A stretch of DNA of 64,000 nucleotides from Natronospirillum sp. (GTDB taxonomy: Bacteria; Pseudomonadota; Gammaproteobacteria; Pseudomonadales; Natronospirillaceae), in the NCBI RefSeq assembly GCF_022565775.1, contig NZ_JAIUMC010000003.1, positions 32,796 through 96,795 on the forward strand. The letters are read 5' to 3'. This document shows, one piece after another, positions 1-8,866 of the stretch (the first letter of the stretch is position 1; every line of letters starts with the position of its first letter). The notes under the pieces were generated by a model. That model did not search any database and was not told the DNA's origin. It saw only the letters and a list, made by a program, of their open reading frames with translations. Position numbers and translations under genes: made by a program.

Positions 1-275
1 GCATAGGGCGACAGCTTGAAGCCGAGACGCACCACCAGCAGGTGGCGGATGGGCTTTTCCAGCAGCAGCCAGACCCAGGTCAGCAGCATCAGGATGGCGA
101 TGATTCGAGACGCATCCGCCTGCCGCTGCACCAGAATGAAGCTGAGCAGGCCGGCGGTGAAACCGAGCAGCGCCATAAACCCTGAGTGGCGGCGCAAGAG
201 CCTGATGATCAGAGAGACCAGACCGCGCATTGCCTGCACGGGGCCGTACAGCCAGCCCGACTTCATGTTGCCCAT
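1..275 (-). CDS. Membrane protein, incomplete at window edge
   Basis: The reading frame begins at ATG 275 (MGNMKSGWLYGPVQ...) and runs off the left edge after about 91 codons. After a short polar N-terminus with a basic stretch (RLLRRH), two hydrophobic segments follow at roughly residues 34-47 and 56-68, ending near FKLSPY, so this is the start of an integral membrane protein. The start lies one base after the stop of the upstream membrane gene, which implies translational coupling in the same minus-strand operon. I do not recognise the family with certainty. A DUF5924-like membrane protein is a weak possibility. The C-terminus is outside the window, so length and domain content cannot be judged. 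Confidence 0.6.
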   Translation of the reverse strand, partial: MGNMKSGWLYGPVQAMRGLVSLIIRLLRRHSGFMALLGFTAGLLSFILVQRQADASRIIAILMLLTWVWLLLEKPIRHLLVVRLGFKLSPY

Positions 276-276
276 A

Positions 277-882
277 TCAGCGCTTCCAGAAGAGACTGTA
301 CAGCGTGGTCAGCACCAGCAGTTGCCAGACAAAGAACAGGGCCACAGCTTCGGCAAATCTGCCCCAACTCACACCCATGACCGCATAGTAGGCCACCATC
401 GAGAGGGAACCAGCCACCGCTCCCATCAGCAGGCTGCGCCCGAGTACCGGCCACAGCATCCGGTCGGAGGTTGCGCTGCTCAAGGCCAGACCCACGGACA
501 GGCCGCCCAGCAAGCCCGCAGGGAAACCGGCAATGGCGGCGATGCTGATGGTGTTGACCGATACGTCGGTCAGACGCACCGGCACCGCGATTTGAGCGTT
601 GAGAAATTGAAAAGCCGCCAGAAACAGACGCACGGCAAAATACCAGCCACCGGTTACAATGCTGACACTGATGAGCAGATGCAGGGTGGCGCGCCAGCGG
701 GGCAGGTCCAGCCAGAAAGCGGACAGCATAAACACATGCAGCCCCAGCACGACCCCAGGGAAGATCAGAAAGTCGAGACCCAGAACCTGAAAGCCGACCG
801 TTGCAAAAACGGCGGACACCAGGGCTGCCAGCGCAACACTGAGGCGGCGTACCACATGGACGGGTTGTCGTTCAGTCATCAT
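277..882 (-). CDS. Multi-pass membrane protein of unknown function
   Basis: A protein of about 201 residues, with ATG at 882 or 879 and no convincing ribosome site. It is almost entirely hydrophobic, with about five or six predicted membrane segments (around residues 12-28, 33-52, 68-90, 108-130, 150-170 and 178-196) and short charged loops. The segment FPAGLLGGLSVG is glycine-rich and could be a packed helix. It sits 36 bases after the LysE-type exporter and one base before the next membrane gene, so it is probably the third gene of rapA-lysE-orf-orf. I do not recognise the family and assign no substrate. Calling it a transporter would be speculation. Confidence 0.65.
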   Translation of the reverse strand: MMTERQPVHVVRRLSVALAALVSAVFATVGFQVLGLDFLIFPGVVLGLHVFMLSAFWLDLPRWRATLHLLISVSIVTGGWYFAVRLFLAAFQFLNAQIAVPVRLTDVSVNTISIAAIAGFPAGLLGGLSVGLALSSATSDRMLWPVLGRSLLMGAVAGSLSMVAYYAVMGVSWGRFAEAVALFFVWQLLVLTTLYSLFWKR

Positions 883-918
883 CAATCAGCGGCATATCTG
901 TTGTGAGCTCGTGGGGCA

Positions 919-1551
919 TTACAGTGTACCCATGAGTTGCGGTACCGAGTCCAGCAGAGCCATGCCGGCGATGCCGGTCAGCAAAAGCCCCATGAGCGCT
1001 TCAAAGCCGCGCTGGATGCGCTGTAGTCCTGCTGCCAGCGGACCTCGGCTGACGCCCCAGGCGACCAGACTGTACCAGGCTCCGTCGATGACAAAGGGCA
1101 ATAGCGCCAGCAGCCACCAGTGTACGTCAATATCACCGACAAAGGGGCTGAAAACGGCGGTAAAGAACAGCCATATCTTGGGATTGAACAGGCCGATAAT
1201 CAGCCCCTGATACCACCGGGCCGATGCCGGGGCCGCGGCCTCTCCGTCGGGGTTGTGCACCGGAACCAGGGCGCTGCGCAGCATGCTGATGCCGAGATAA
1301 AGCAACCAGCACTGGCCGGCAATGACCACACTCCAAAACCAGGGGCCGCCGAGTGCCTGGGCACTGCTGAAGAACAGCAGCGACAGGGCGGCATAGAAAC
1401 CGATGGCTGCGGCGTGACTCCAGGCGGCCAGCAGCGCCTGCATGCGGCCGCTGACCAGGGCGATGCGCATCATCACGATCAGGCTGGGGCCCGGTGTGGC
1501 CGCGCCGAGAAAACAGATCAGGGCCAGCGACAGCCATTGTGCCAGCGTCAT
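919..1551 (-). CDS. LysE/RhtB family amino-acid exporter
   Basis: A 210-residue inner-membrane protein of the LysE/RhtB superfamily, which exports amino acids or their derivatives using the proton gradient. The N-terminal signature GAATPGPSLIVMMR at about residues 16-29 is the classic motif of the family. About six hydrophobic segments follow, with the GLIIGLFNPKIWLFF stretch in the middle that corresponds to the conserved NPK motif. The length is typical. The ATG follows the rapA stop by one base (TGA-G-ATG read on the minus strand), so translation is probably coupled. The substrate cannot be told from sequence. Confidence 0.9.
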   Translation of the reverse strand: MTLAQWLSLALICFLGAATPGPSLIVMMRIALVSGRMQALLAAWSHAAAIGFYAALSLLFFSSAQALGGPWFWSVVIAGQCWLLYLGISMLRSALVPVHNPDGEAAAPASARWYQGLIIGLFNPKIWLFFTAVFSPFVGDIDVHWWLLALLPFVIDGAWYSLVAWGVSRGPLAAGLQRIQRGFEALMGLLLTGIAGMALLDSVPQLMGTL

Positions 1552-1552
1552 C

Positions 1553-4423
1553 TCAGCCGCTCACTATCAGGCGCAGGCTGTCGAGGTGCAGATCAGCCTG
1601 CGCAATGGCCGCCAGTACAGCCTGCTTTTCTTCCTCCAGGTGACGAAGCAGTGGTCCCTCTGCCAAGCCATTGCGCTCATGCAAGGCCTGCAGGCGTGCC
1701 AGTTCATGATCGTAGTGGTCCGCCGCCGCCTGCGCTGCCTGCGCTCGCTCGTCGTCCAGTCGTGGTGCTGCCAGTGTGCGAGCTGTTTGCACCAATTCCT
1801 CGATAACGGTCTCCTGGGTGCGCAGAATGGCCACCAGGGTTGTCTTGTCCAGGCGCTGCTCCAGATCCCGCAGGTCAATCTGGGTGAAGGGCTGAGTCAC
1901 ATCCTGCCCCTGAGTATCCACCACGCAGCGGAACAGTCCCTCCGGCAGAAAGCGACTGGCCTGAATCGCCTTCGCATGCTGCAGCAGTGGTCGCCAGGCA
2001 GTCTCCAGGTACAGACTGCCCTTGGGCAGGCTGCGTACCTTGATCAGCGTCACCCCGGCGCTGCCTAGCCAGGTCTGTTCCAGTGTTTCGCGCAGAAAGT
2101 CGACCAGTTCATGTTCCCAGGTGATAAAACGCACATCATCCCGGCTAACGGCCACCGAACGGCGAAAGGTGATCAGGCAGCCGGATTCGATCATTTCCGG
2201 GAGTGTGTCGGGAATGACACGTTCGCCGGGCTGCAGGTGGTAGAGGCCCTGGCCTTCATCGGTCGTATCTATACCCAGGTGGTCCAGCAATTCCAGCACA
2301 ATGTTCTCCGGTGACTGGGCAGACTCGAAGCGGGCAATGTCATCAACCAGTTCCTGGGCGGCTTCACGCCTGAAAGAGTGCCACTCCAGCAGCCTGTTGC
2401 GCCCCTGATCGGCTTGATGACGCGCCTTATCAGCCAGACTGCGACTGAGCTGCAGGCGAGCGTCCAGCGCCTCGCCGGTCACTGGCACCAGATCGGTCAG
2501 CGCGGGCGACTGATCCGGCAGCAGTGACACCGCTTCGGCCTCTGCGACCTGGCGCAACACCCGGTCGCCGATGTCACAGGTTTGGGTGAAGGCCGCCAGC
2601 GCTTCGTCATACCAGCGAAACCACTGGGCCTGCAGGAGATCTTCCAGCACGGGTACATGGATATCGATGGCGTGGGTCTGGCCGATACGGTCCAGTCGAC
2701 CGATGCGCTGTTCAAGTTGATCCGGGTGCGGGGGCAGGTCGAAACAGACCAGGGTGTGGGCAAACTGGAAGTTCCGGCCTTCGCTGCCAATCTCCGAGCA
2801 GATCATCACCTGTGCACCGCCTTCGAGTTGGGCAAACCAGGCGGCTGACCGGTCGCGCTCGATCAGGTCCATATCTTCGTGAAACAGCGCGGTGAGAATA
2901 CCTTCGCGCAAGCGCAGATGCTGCTCCAGCGCGCTGGCGGTGGTTTGCAGATGGCAGATCACCAGTACCTTGGCCGGCCGCTCGTGACCGGGCAACTGGC
3001 CGCGCAACAGGGCCAGCAACCAGTCGATACGCGGGTCTTCGCGGGTCCAATCGGTCACGGAGGCTTCCGGCCAGGGAGTTGCCGGGTCATAGTCAGGTGG
3101 CGCGTCCAGCAGGTGCTTGTGCAGGCGGCGTTCGGGAAAGTCGTCGATGCGCCGGCGCGAGTTGCGAAACTGCAGGCGCCCGGTGCCTCTGATATCGATC
3201 AGGTGAGCCACCAATGCTTCGATGGCGGCATCCTGCGCCTCAGCGGTATCAGCAGCACTGACCTTCTGCAGACGCTGCTGTGCCTCCTGATCTGTACACC
3301 AGGCGCTCAGCAGGTCGTGATTCGCTGAGCCCTTGCCGACTGATGCGAGAAAAGCGTCCAGCGCCTCGCCCAGCTCTGCCAATAGCAGATTGTCCTGTTC
3401 GAACTGACCGAAATCACTGAACCGCTCCGGGTCCAGAACATGCAAGCGGGCGAAATGGGCGGCAGTGCCATCCTGCTCCGGCGTGGCAGTGAGCAGCAAA
3501 ACGCCCGCGGTAGCGGCGGCCAGTTGCTGTACGGCCTGTGCCGTGGGTGTGGCGGTATCCTGGCTGAAATCCAGGTGGTGGGCTTCATCCACGACAAGAC
3601 AATCCCAGCCGGCTTCGAGGGCCATCTCGGTGCATCCTGATTGATGCCAAAGAGAATAGGGCGTCAGCGCCAGTTGCGCACTGAGAAACGGGTTGCTGTC
3701 CGGGTCCTCCTCGGCCAGCGCTGCCAGGCGGCTCGGGTCGAAAATCGGACAATGCAGATCAAATTTGCGAATCAATTCCACCAGCCACTGATGCAGCAGG
3801 TGGTCGGGAACAATGATCAGAGCGCGTGAAGCTTGTCCGGTGACCAGCAGGCGATGCAGAATCAACCCGGCTTCTATGGTCTTGCCGAGGCCGACTTCAT
3901 CACTGAGCAGCAGCCTGGGTGGGCCGGTGCGCGTGGCGGTTGCGGCGATATAGTACTGATGAGGGTTGAGCTGCAGGCGGCCGCCCAGCAGCCCTCTGGC
4001 CGGCTGCCGCTGGTATTCTGCATACTGCTCCCGAAACCGGCGACGCAGCAGGTACCAGTGCAAATGGTTGACCTGGGCCGAAAGGAGTCGACTCTCGGCA
4101 CTGTTGAGGTTCAATTCCGGGGCCAACAGCATTTCAGGAATCGGCTCCAGCCCACCATCCGGTTGAGTCACCTGATAGATGAGAATGCCTTGCTGCTCTT
4201 CGCTGCCTGCCACGGTGGCCTGCTCGCCATCCCGGGTCACCAGCAATTGGCCGGGCTTCAGCACATGACGCTGCAACGGGGCCTTGTCTTCTGCGTAAAC
4301 GCGGGTATCACCAGTGGCAGGAAACAGGATCTGGATCCGTCGACCAGAGACTGATTCAATAAGCCCCAAGCCCAGTTCCGGTTCGGTTTGCGAGAACCAG
4401 CGTTGGCCGGCTTTAAAGGTCAT
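1553..4423 (-). CDS. rapA: RNA polymerase-associated ATPase RapA
   Basis: A Swi2/Snf2-type ATPase that binds core RNA polymerase and helps recycle it after transcription. It aligns end to end with E. coli RapA from memory: N-terminal Tudor-like region starting MTFKAGQRWFSQTEPELGLG, Walker A DEVGLGKTIEAG near residue 177, DEAH box VVDEAHHL, LLTATPEQ motif III, then the C-terminal helicase half with SEIGSEGRNFQFA and QRIGRLDRIGQ, and the ending DSLRLIVSG. Length is about 956 residues against 968. An in-frame GTG lies four codons upstream, but ATG 4423 is preferred because GGAG lies 11 bases before it. It is divergent from the DUF3024 gene with only 62 bases between. Confidence 0.96.
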   Translation of the reverse strand: MTFKAGQRWFSQTEPELGLGLIESVSGRRIQILFPATGDTRVYAEDKAPLQRHVLKPGQLLVTRDGEQATVAGSEEQQGILIYQVTQPDGGLEPIPEMLLAPELNLNSAESRLLSAQVNHLHWYLLRRRFREQYAEYQRQPARGLLGGRLQLNPHQYYIAATATRTGPPRLLLSDEVGLGKTIEAGLILHRLLVTGQASRALIIVPDHLLHQWLVELIRKFDLHCPIFDPSRLAALAEEDPDSNPFLSAQLALTPYSLWHQSGCTEMALEAGWDCLVVDEAHHLDFSQDTATPTAQAVQQLAAATAGVLLLTATPEQDGTAAHFARLHVLDPERFSDFGQFEQDNLLLAELGEALDAFLASVGKGSANHDLLSAWCTDQEAQQRLQKVSAADTAEAQDAAIEALVAHLIDIRGTGRLQFRNSRRRIDDFPERRLHKHLLDAPPDYDPATPWPEASVTDWTREDPRIDWLLALLRGQLPGHERPAKVLVICHLQTTASALEQHLRLREGILTALFHEDMDLIERDRSAAWFAQLEGGAQVMICSEIGSEGRNFQFAHTLVCFDLPPHPDQLEQRIGRLDRIGQTHAIDIHVPVLEDLLQAQWFRWYDEALAAFTQTCDIGDRVLRQVAEAEAVSLLPDQSPALTDLVPVTGEALDARLQLSRSLADKARHQADQGRNRLLEWHSFRREAAQELVDDIARFESAQSPENIVLELLDHLGIDTTDEGQGLYHLQPGERVIPDTLPEMIESGCLITFRRSVAVSRDDVRFITWEHELVDFLRETLEQTWLGSAGVTLIKVRSLPKGSLYLETAWRPLLQHAKAIQASRFLPEGLFRCVVDTQGQDVTQPFTQIDLRDLEQRLDKTTLVAILRTQETVIEELVQTARTLAAPRLDDERAQAAQAAADHYDHELARLQALHERNGLAEGPLLRHLEEEKQAVLAAIAQADLHLDSLRLIVSG

Positions 4424-4485
4424 CAGTACTATCACTCCGGGATTTCATCTATGATTGCAGCAGTCAGCAATGAGGCGGAAGTGTA

Positions 4486-4854
4486 GTGATCGAAAACGGT
4501 GACTTCAAACGAATTTCCCACAGGCCCAGCGAATTCGAGCAGCGGCGCATCGAGCAGGTCGTCCAGGAATTCCTGACGTCGGTTGTGCCGCAACATTATC
4601 GCGGTCCGGGAGAGGTGCGCCAGCAGGTTCGGGAAAGAACCATAGAGTTTTACGAGGCCCAGCCGCATCCCGTGCATGCCGATCGGCTGGTACGACTGCC
4701 TGTGGCGCTGATCAAAGGGGCCTCGGATGGTCTGTGGACGCTCTATTTCCGAGGCTCCAGCGGTCACTGGGTCGCTTATCCGGAGGGCTCAGGCCTGCGT
4801 CTGGGCAGTGTCCTGTCGTTGATCGAGCAGGATGAACAGGGCGTTTTCTGGTAA
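4486..4854 (+). CDS. DUF3024 family protein
   Basis: A 122-residue soluble protein. The C-terminal half follows the DUF3024 pattern as I know it: an EFYEAQPHP segment, then PVALIKGASDGLWTLYFRGSSGHW, and the ending SLIEQDEQGVFW, which matches the family's acidic-acidic-x-G-C-F-W ending. No function is known for the family. The start is GTG 4486, preceded by GAGGCGGAA at a suitable distance, and this is the first gene rightward of the rapA divergent region. The family ending normally has Cys before Phe-Trp; here it is Val. Confidence 0.8.
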   Translation: MIENGDFKRISHRPSEFEQRRIEQVVQEFLTSVVPQHYRGPGEVRQQVRERTIEFYEAQPHPVHADRLVRLPVALIKGASDGLWTLYFRGSSGHWVAYPEGSGLRLGSVLSLIEQDEQGVFW

Positions 4855-4973
4855 ATTCTACTACACTGTTCGAGCCTGAAGGGCGGCTCAGTGAAGTGTC
4901 GAATTAATCAGACAGGACACTGGGTGCCGTGTCCAGGGACAGGAATGGTTGGGACTGATGAGGAAGGTGTAGT

Positions 4974-6269
4974 TTGATAAAAGTCATTCCGGTGTCCGCA
5001 CTTCGCATAGGCATGTACATTGCTGAGGAAAATGCATACTGGATTCCGAGCAAGAACCGTTCCCGTGCCGGCATGCTGAGCCAGCAGTCGACCATTGAGC
5101 GGATTCGCCAACTGGGTGTGGCCGAAGTGTATATCGACACCGGCAAGGGCCTGGATGCGCCCGAGGCGCGTCGCCTGACAGATGACCAGTTGGACCGTAT
5201 CAAGCGCGACAGGGAAGCCCGTCGGATGCGCACGGAGAATCGGCATGCAGGCAAGACCAGTGCGCCAGGCGCACCAGCTACTGCTGAAGTGGCATCGTCC
5301 GGCTCTGCCAGCACAAAAGCCAAAGCCCCCAAGGTACCGCTGGAAGTCGAGCGTCAAAGAGCGTCTGCCATTCATGAGCGGGGTCTGGAGCTGGTCGATA
5401 CCGTCATGTCTCGGGTCAAAATGGGGCAGAGCTTTGACGTCAAGGAAGTCGACGGCGTAGCCGACAGCATTCTGGGCTCATTGTTTCGCAACGAAAACGG
5501 CTTTGCCTGCCTGACCCGAATTCGAGAAAAAGACACATACCTGCTGGAGCACAGCCTGAATGTAGGCGTGCTGATGGGTCTGCTCGCCAAATCGCTGAAT
5601 TATGAGAATGATGTCATCCGCAAGCTCATTGCCGGGGGCATTCTGCACGACATCGGCAAGATCAGTGTACCGGATGAAATTCTGCACAAGCCGGGCAGAC
5701 TGGAGCCCGATGAGTGGGAAGAGATGAAGCGCCATGTGGAATATGGCTATGAGTATCTGAAGTCGTTGTCCGGTGTCGACCCAATAGTCATGAGCATCTG
5801 CCGGCAGCATCATGAGCGATTGGATGGCAGTGGCTACCCGGCTGGCCTGGCGGGCATGCAGCTGGATCGGTTCGGCCGTATGGGCGCCATTTGCGATGTC
5901 TATGATGCGATTACCGCCGATCGCGTCTATCACAAGGGTATTTCGCCTTCCGTTGCCATGAAACGACTGGTGGAATCGAGCAGCAAGGAACTTGATCGGG
6001 CCATGGTCTATCAGTTCATCAGGTGCATGAGCATCTACCCGGTAGGCACCATGGTCGCGCTCAAATCCGGTCGTGCCGGGATCGTCGTGCAGCCCAATAG
6101 AGTCAAGCAGGCCTCGCCTGTGGTGCGGGTGGTCTATCACCTGCAAAAAGAGCGTTTTCTCGAGGTCGAGGATGTTGATCTGTCCCGCCCGCTGGAAGAA
6201 GATACCATCGACCGACCACTGGAACCCTCCGCCCTGCCTGCCCATGTCAATATGATGGATTTCTTCTGA
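4974..6269 (+). CDS. HD-GYP cyclic-di-GMP phosphodiesterase with DUF3391
   Basis: A 431-residue cytoplasmic protein predicted to degrade cyclic di-GMP. Residues 1-70 (VIPVSALRIGMYI...) form the DUF3391 domain often found in front of HD-GYP. A low-complexity Ala/Ser/Lys linker spans about residues 85-125. The HD-GYP domain follows with the metal-binding HDIGK at about 225-229 and the signature HHERLDGSGYP at about 279-289, so all catalytic motifs look intact. There are no membrane segments. The start is TTG 4974 with AGGAAGG just upstream. A 6-bp stem (4915-4920 with 4929-4934) lies in the leader. tcdA follows after 4 bases, so the two are probably co-transcribed. Confidence 0.93.
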   Translation: MIKVIPVSALRIGMYIAEENAYWIPSKNRSRAGMLSQQSTIERIRQLGVAEVYIDTGKGLDAPEARRLTDDQLDRIKRDREARRMRTENRHAGKTSAPGAPATAEVASSGSASTKAKAPKVPLEVERQRASAIHERGLELVDTVMSRVKMGQSFDVKEVDGVADSILGSLFRNENGFACLTRIREKDTYLLEHSLNVGVLMGLLAKSLNYENDVIRKLIAGGILHDIGKISVPDEILHKPGRLEPDEWEEMKRHVEYGYEYLKSLSGVDPIVMSICRQHHERLDGSGYPAGLAGMQLDRFGRMGAICDVYDAITADRVYHKGISPSVAMKRLVESSSKELDRAMVYQFIRCMSIYPVGTMVALKSGRAGIVVQPNRVKQASPVVRVVYHLQKERFLEVEDVDLSRPLEEDTIDRPLEPSALPAHVNMMDFF

Positions 6270-6273
6270 GACC

Positions 6274-7041
6274 ATGACGGCCTATCTTGATCGCTTTGGT
6301 GGCATCGCCCGCCTCTACGGCACAGAAGCCCTGGCGCGCTTCCAGTCGGCCCGGGTCGCTGTCGTCGGGGTTGGCGGCGTGGGGTCCTGGGCAGTTGAGG
6401 CGCTGGCGCGCTCCGGTGTCGGGTCGCTGACCTTCTGGGATCTGGATGATGTCTGTGTCTCCAATACCAACCGACAGTCTCATACCACGACAGACACTTT
6501 GGGTCAGTTCAAGGTTGATGTGCTGGCCGAGCGCTGCCGGGCGATCAATCCTGACATTGAAGTGGCGCCCCGTCAGCAGTTCCTGACGCCCGGAAATCTG
6601 GACGATTCGACCCTGGCTGATCATGATTTCGTTATTGATGCGATTGACAGCGTGCCGGTCAAGGTCGCCCTGGTGCTTGCCTTGCGCGAAGCCGGAGTGC
6701 CCTATGTGCTGACCGGTGGCGCAGGCGGGCAGACCGACCCGACACAAATTCGCCGCGCCGATCTGAGTGCTGCCGTGCAGGATCCGCTGGCAGCGCGCGT
6801 GCGCCAGATGCTGCGCCGCGAGCATGGCTTTCCGGGCGGCGGCCGCCGCATGAAGGTGCCGTGCATCTATTCCCAAGAACCCCTGGTATATCCCCAGCCT
6901 GACGGCACCGTTTGCGCAACCCGCCATCCGGACGCAGGGAACAATCTGAACTGTGCCGGCGGGTTTGGCGCCTCCATGGCGGTCACCGCCACCTTTGGCA
7001 TGGTGGCAGTGGCCGCAGCACTTGAAGCCCTGTCAGCCTGA
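6274..7041 (+). CDS. tcdA: tRNA threonylcarbamoyladenosine dehydratase
   Basis: An E1-like ThiF/MoeB-fold enzyme that uses ATP to cyclise t6A37 of ANN-decoding tRNAs to ct6A (TcdA, formerly CsdL). The 255 residues start with the family's FGGIARLYG segment, then the nucleotide-binding GVGGVGSWAVEALARSG at about 32-48 and DDVCVSNTNRQ at about 67-77. The C-terminus has the CATRHPDAGNNLNCAGGFGA stretch expected for TcdA. Length matches E. coli (268). It begins 4 bases after the HD-GYP stop without its own good ribosome site, so coupling is likely. It ends 10 bases from the convergent batD stop. Confidence 0.94.
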   Translation: MTAYLDRFGGIARLYGTEALARFQSARVAVVGVGGVGSWAVEALARSGVGSLTFWDLDDVCVSNTNRQSHTTTDTLGQFKVDVLAERCRAINPDIEVAPRQQFLTPGNLDDSTLADHDFVIDAIDSVPVKVALVLALREAGVPYVLTGGAGGQTDPTQIRRADLSAAVQDPLAARVRQMLRREHGFPGGGRRMKVPCIYSQEPLVYPQPDGTVCATRHPDAGNNLNCAGGFGASMAVTATFGMVAVAAALEALSA

Positions 7042-7051
7042 AGTGCCTGCT

Positions 7052-8866
7052 TCAATCCGGATAGAGACCGTCCGGGCCACCGGAGTCGCTTTCTGCCTGA
7101 GGATGACCGGGCCAGTTCTGCAGGCACTGTTCCCAGCGCTCCGCCAACTGTCCCGGATCCGGTTGCTGATTGGCGGCGCCATACAACAGGGCCTGCGTGG
7201 CGCGCACCAGATCGGGAAATTCGGCCTGGCCAGAGCGGCTGGCAACACGGGCCAGGTCAGGCCAACCCCAGGGACCCAGATTCGTGCTCAAGGTCGCCAA
7301 CAGAGATTGCCAGTCCTGCGCGGCAGCCTGTGCCCGGGCCTGTTGCAGCCACACGGATGGTTTGTCGGCCCGTTTCTGCTTATGGCCAGGCTCTTTCCTT
7401 GGTCTCACTGCGCCGTTCCCCGGAACTGATCGGGATTTCCTCGGGTGATCCTGCGCCGGTCGCCACCAGAATTTTGCCAGACGCAGCCAACCCCGGTTGA
7501 TGACCTGCCATAGCAGGGCGCCAGGCCGGATCCGACGGCGCTTGAGCAGCCAGCCCAGTCCGAGCAACAACGCCAGCACCATCACGGCACCGGCGAAGGT
7601 CAGGGCACGACTTTCGGTGGGTGCCTCGGGCACTTTCGCCGCCTCTTCCGGAGCCATCGCTTCGGGTTCAGGCTCTGGAGCCGGTACCAAGGCTCCGGCA
7701 GCCACATTGACAGTGCGCGCAGGGGCTTCTGCCCAGCGCAGTGTGTCTTCCTCCAGATCCCACCAGGGGACCCGCAGGGCCGGCACGGTGACCTCGCCGG
7801 CGCCGGTCAGCAGGTAAGCCACCTCATCCTGACGAACGCTGACGCGCTGCTGGGGTTGCAGTTGCTCATCCGACTGCACCTGGCCCTCATATTGACGCAC
7901 TTCAGCGGGCGGGTCGCTCTCGTGTTGCGGTCGGCTTAGCCTTGACGCGGGAGGACCGGTGGCGCTCAGGGTGGTCTGGCGCGTGATCTGATCTCCGACT
8001 TCCGGTGCCTCAAGGTTGCCGGCCCAGGTGTCCTCGAGCGTAACATCCCGCGCCGGCAGCCAGGTCTGACCGGCCGGGAAGTCACTCGGGATCGGCTTGA
8101 CGTCCAGCGCGATGGCCTCGCTGCGCACATCACGCAGCGTCTGGCGAGGCGCAAGGCTGTGCGTCCGGTAGTCACCCTCGAAGGAGAATGCCGGCAAATC
8201 GCGCTGCCCGGGAGTCAGAGGCGTATAAAGATAGTGAAACCGCGTATAGCTGTAGTTTCGGCCATCGTCCCGGCGGGTGGTCCCTTCAATGGCATCGCCC
8301 AGTGCGGTCCACTCACTGTCCTGTGGGGATACATCGGCGAACTGACCACTGATGTTGACGTTGTAATACAGGGTCAGCGTGACCAGGATGGATTCATCGA
8401 CATAGGGAGAGGTGGTACTGGCGGTCACTTCCAGCTCGACATTTCTGTCGCGGATGGCCCGTTGCTCGGGAGATATCTGCAATACACGGATATCAATCGG
8501 GCGCGTGGTCGCATTGCCGACGGTCAAGGCTGGGATGGTCAGTTCTCCGCTGTGCCGGGGTAACAGTGTGATTTCCCACTCGGTGAAGCTGCGTCCGAGC
8601 TCTTCCTGCAGCGCCGGATTATTGGTGGATTGCCGTTGTTCCAGAATCTCGAAGTCGCGACGCAACGGCGCCAGATCAGGCGTCTGGTCAGCGGGTCGCA
8701 CACGGATTCTGAGAGTGAAAGCATCGCCGTCAACCAGGGTGGTTCGACTGACACTGGCCAGCGCCTCGGTGGCAGCCCACACCGAACTGCTTGCCCCCAG
8801 CAACAGAATCAGGGTGCACAGCATCAACAGCCCGTAACAACAGTGTCCTTTACTGCGCCTTACCAT
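7052..8866 (-). CDS. BatD-like periplasmic protein, one membrane anchor
   Basis: A 604-residue BatD (aerotolerance-type) protein. The N-terminus is a signal peptide (charged MVRRSKGH, hydrophobic core to about residue 31, cleavage near VWA-A). The large extracytoplasmic part consists of beta-rich Ig-like repeats; SVSRTTLVDGDAFTLRI and the PSDF...TLE stretch are typical. A membrane helix lies at about 422-443 (FAGAVMVLALLLGLGWLL) followed by a basic cytoplasmic tail of 160 residues. It overlaps the upstream VWA-TPR gene by 7 bases and is the last gene of the moxR operon. In other bacteria these genes act with a MoxR ATPase and VWA proteins at the envelope; the exact role here is not known. Confidence 0.85.
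   Translation of the reverse strand: MVRRSKGHCCYGLLMLCTLILLLGASSSVWAATEALASVSRTTLVDGDAFTLRIRVRPADQTPDLAPLRRDFEILEQRQSTNNPALQEELGRSFTEWEITLLPRHSGELTIPALTVGNATTRPIDIRVLQISPEQRAIRDRNVELEVTASTTSPYVDESILVTLTLYYNVNISGQFADVSPQDSEWTALGDAIEGTTRRDDGRNYSYTRFHYLYTPLTPGQRDLPAFSFEGDYRTHSLAPRQTLRDVRSEAIALDVKPIPSDFPAGQTWLPARDVTLEDTWAGNLEAPEVGDQITRQTTLSATGPPASRLSRPQHESDPPAEVRQYEGQVQSDEQLQPQQRVSVRQDEVAYLLTGAGEVTVPALRVPWWDLEEDTLRWAEAPARTVNVAAGALVPAPEPEPEAMAPEEAAKVPEAPTESRALTFAGAVMVLALLLGLGWLLKRRRIRPGALLWQVINRGWLRLAKFWWRPAQDHPRKSRSVPGNGAVRPRKEPGHKQKRADKPSVWLQQARAQAAAQDWQSLLATLSTNLGPWGWPDLARVASRSGQAEFPDLVRATQALLYGAANQQPDPGQLAERWEQCLQNWPGHPQAESDSGGPDGLYPD

Noticed and set aside
1190..1205. GCCGATAA as a FliA -10 element
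   Set aside because: The nearest TAAA is 27 bases upstream, not 15, and the site lies inside the LysE-type gene pointing antisense.
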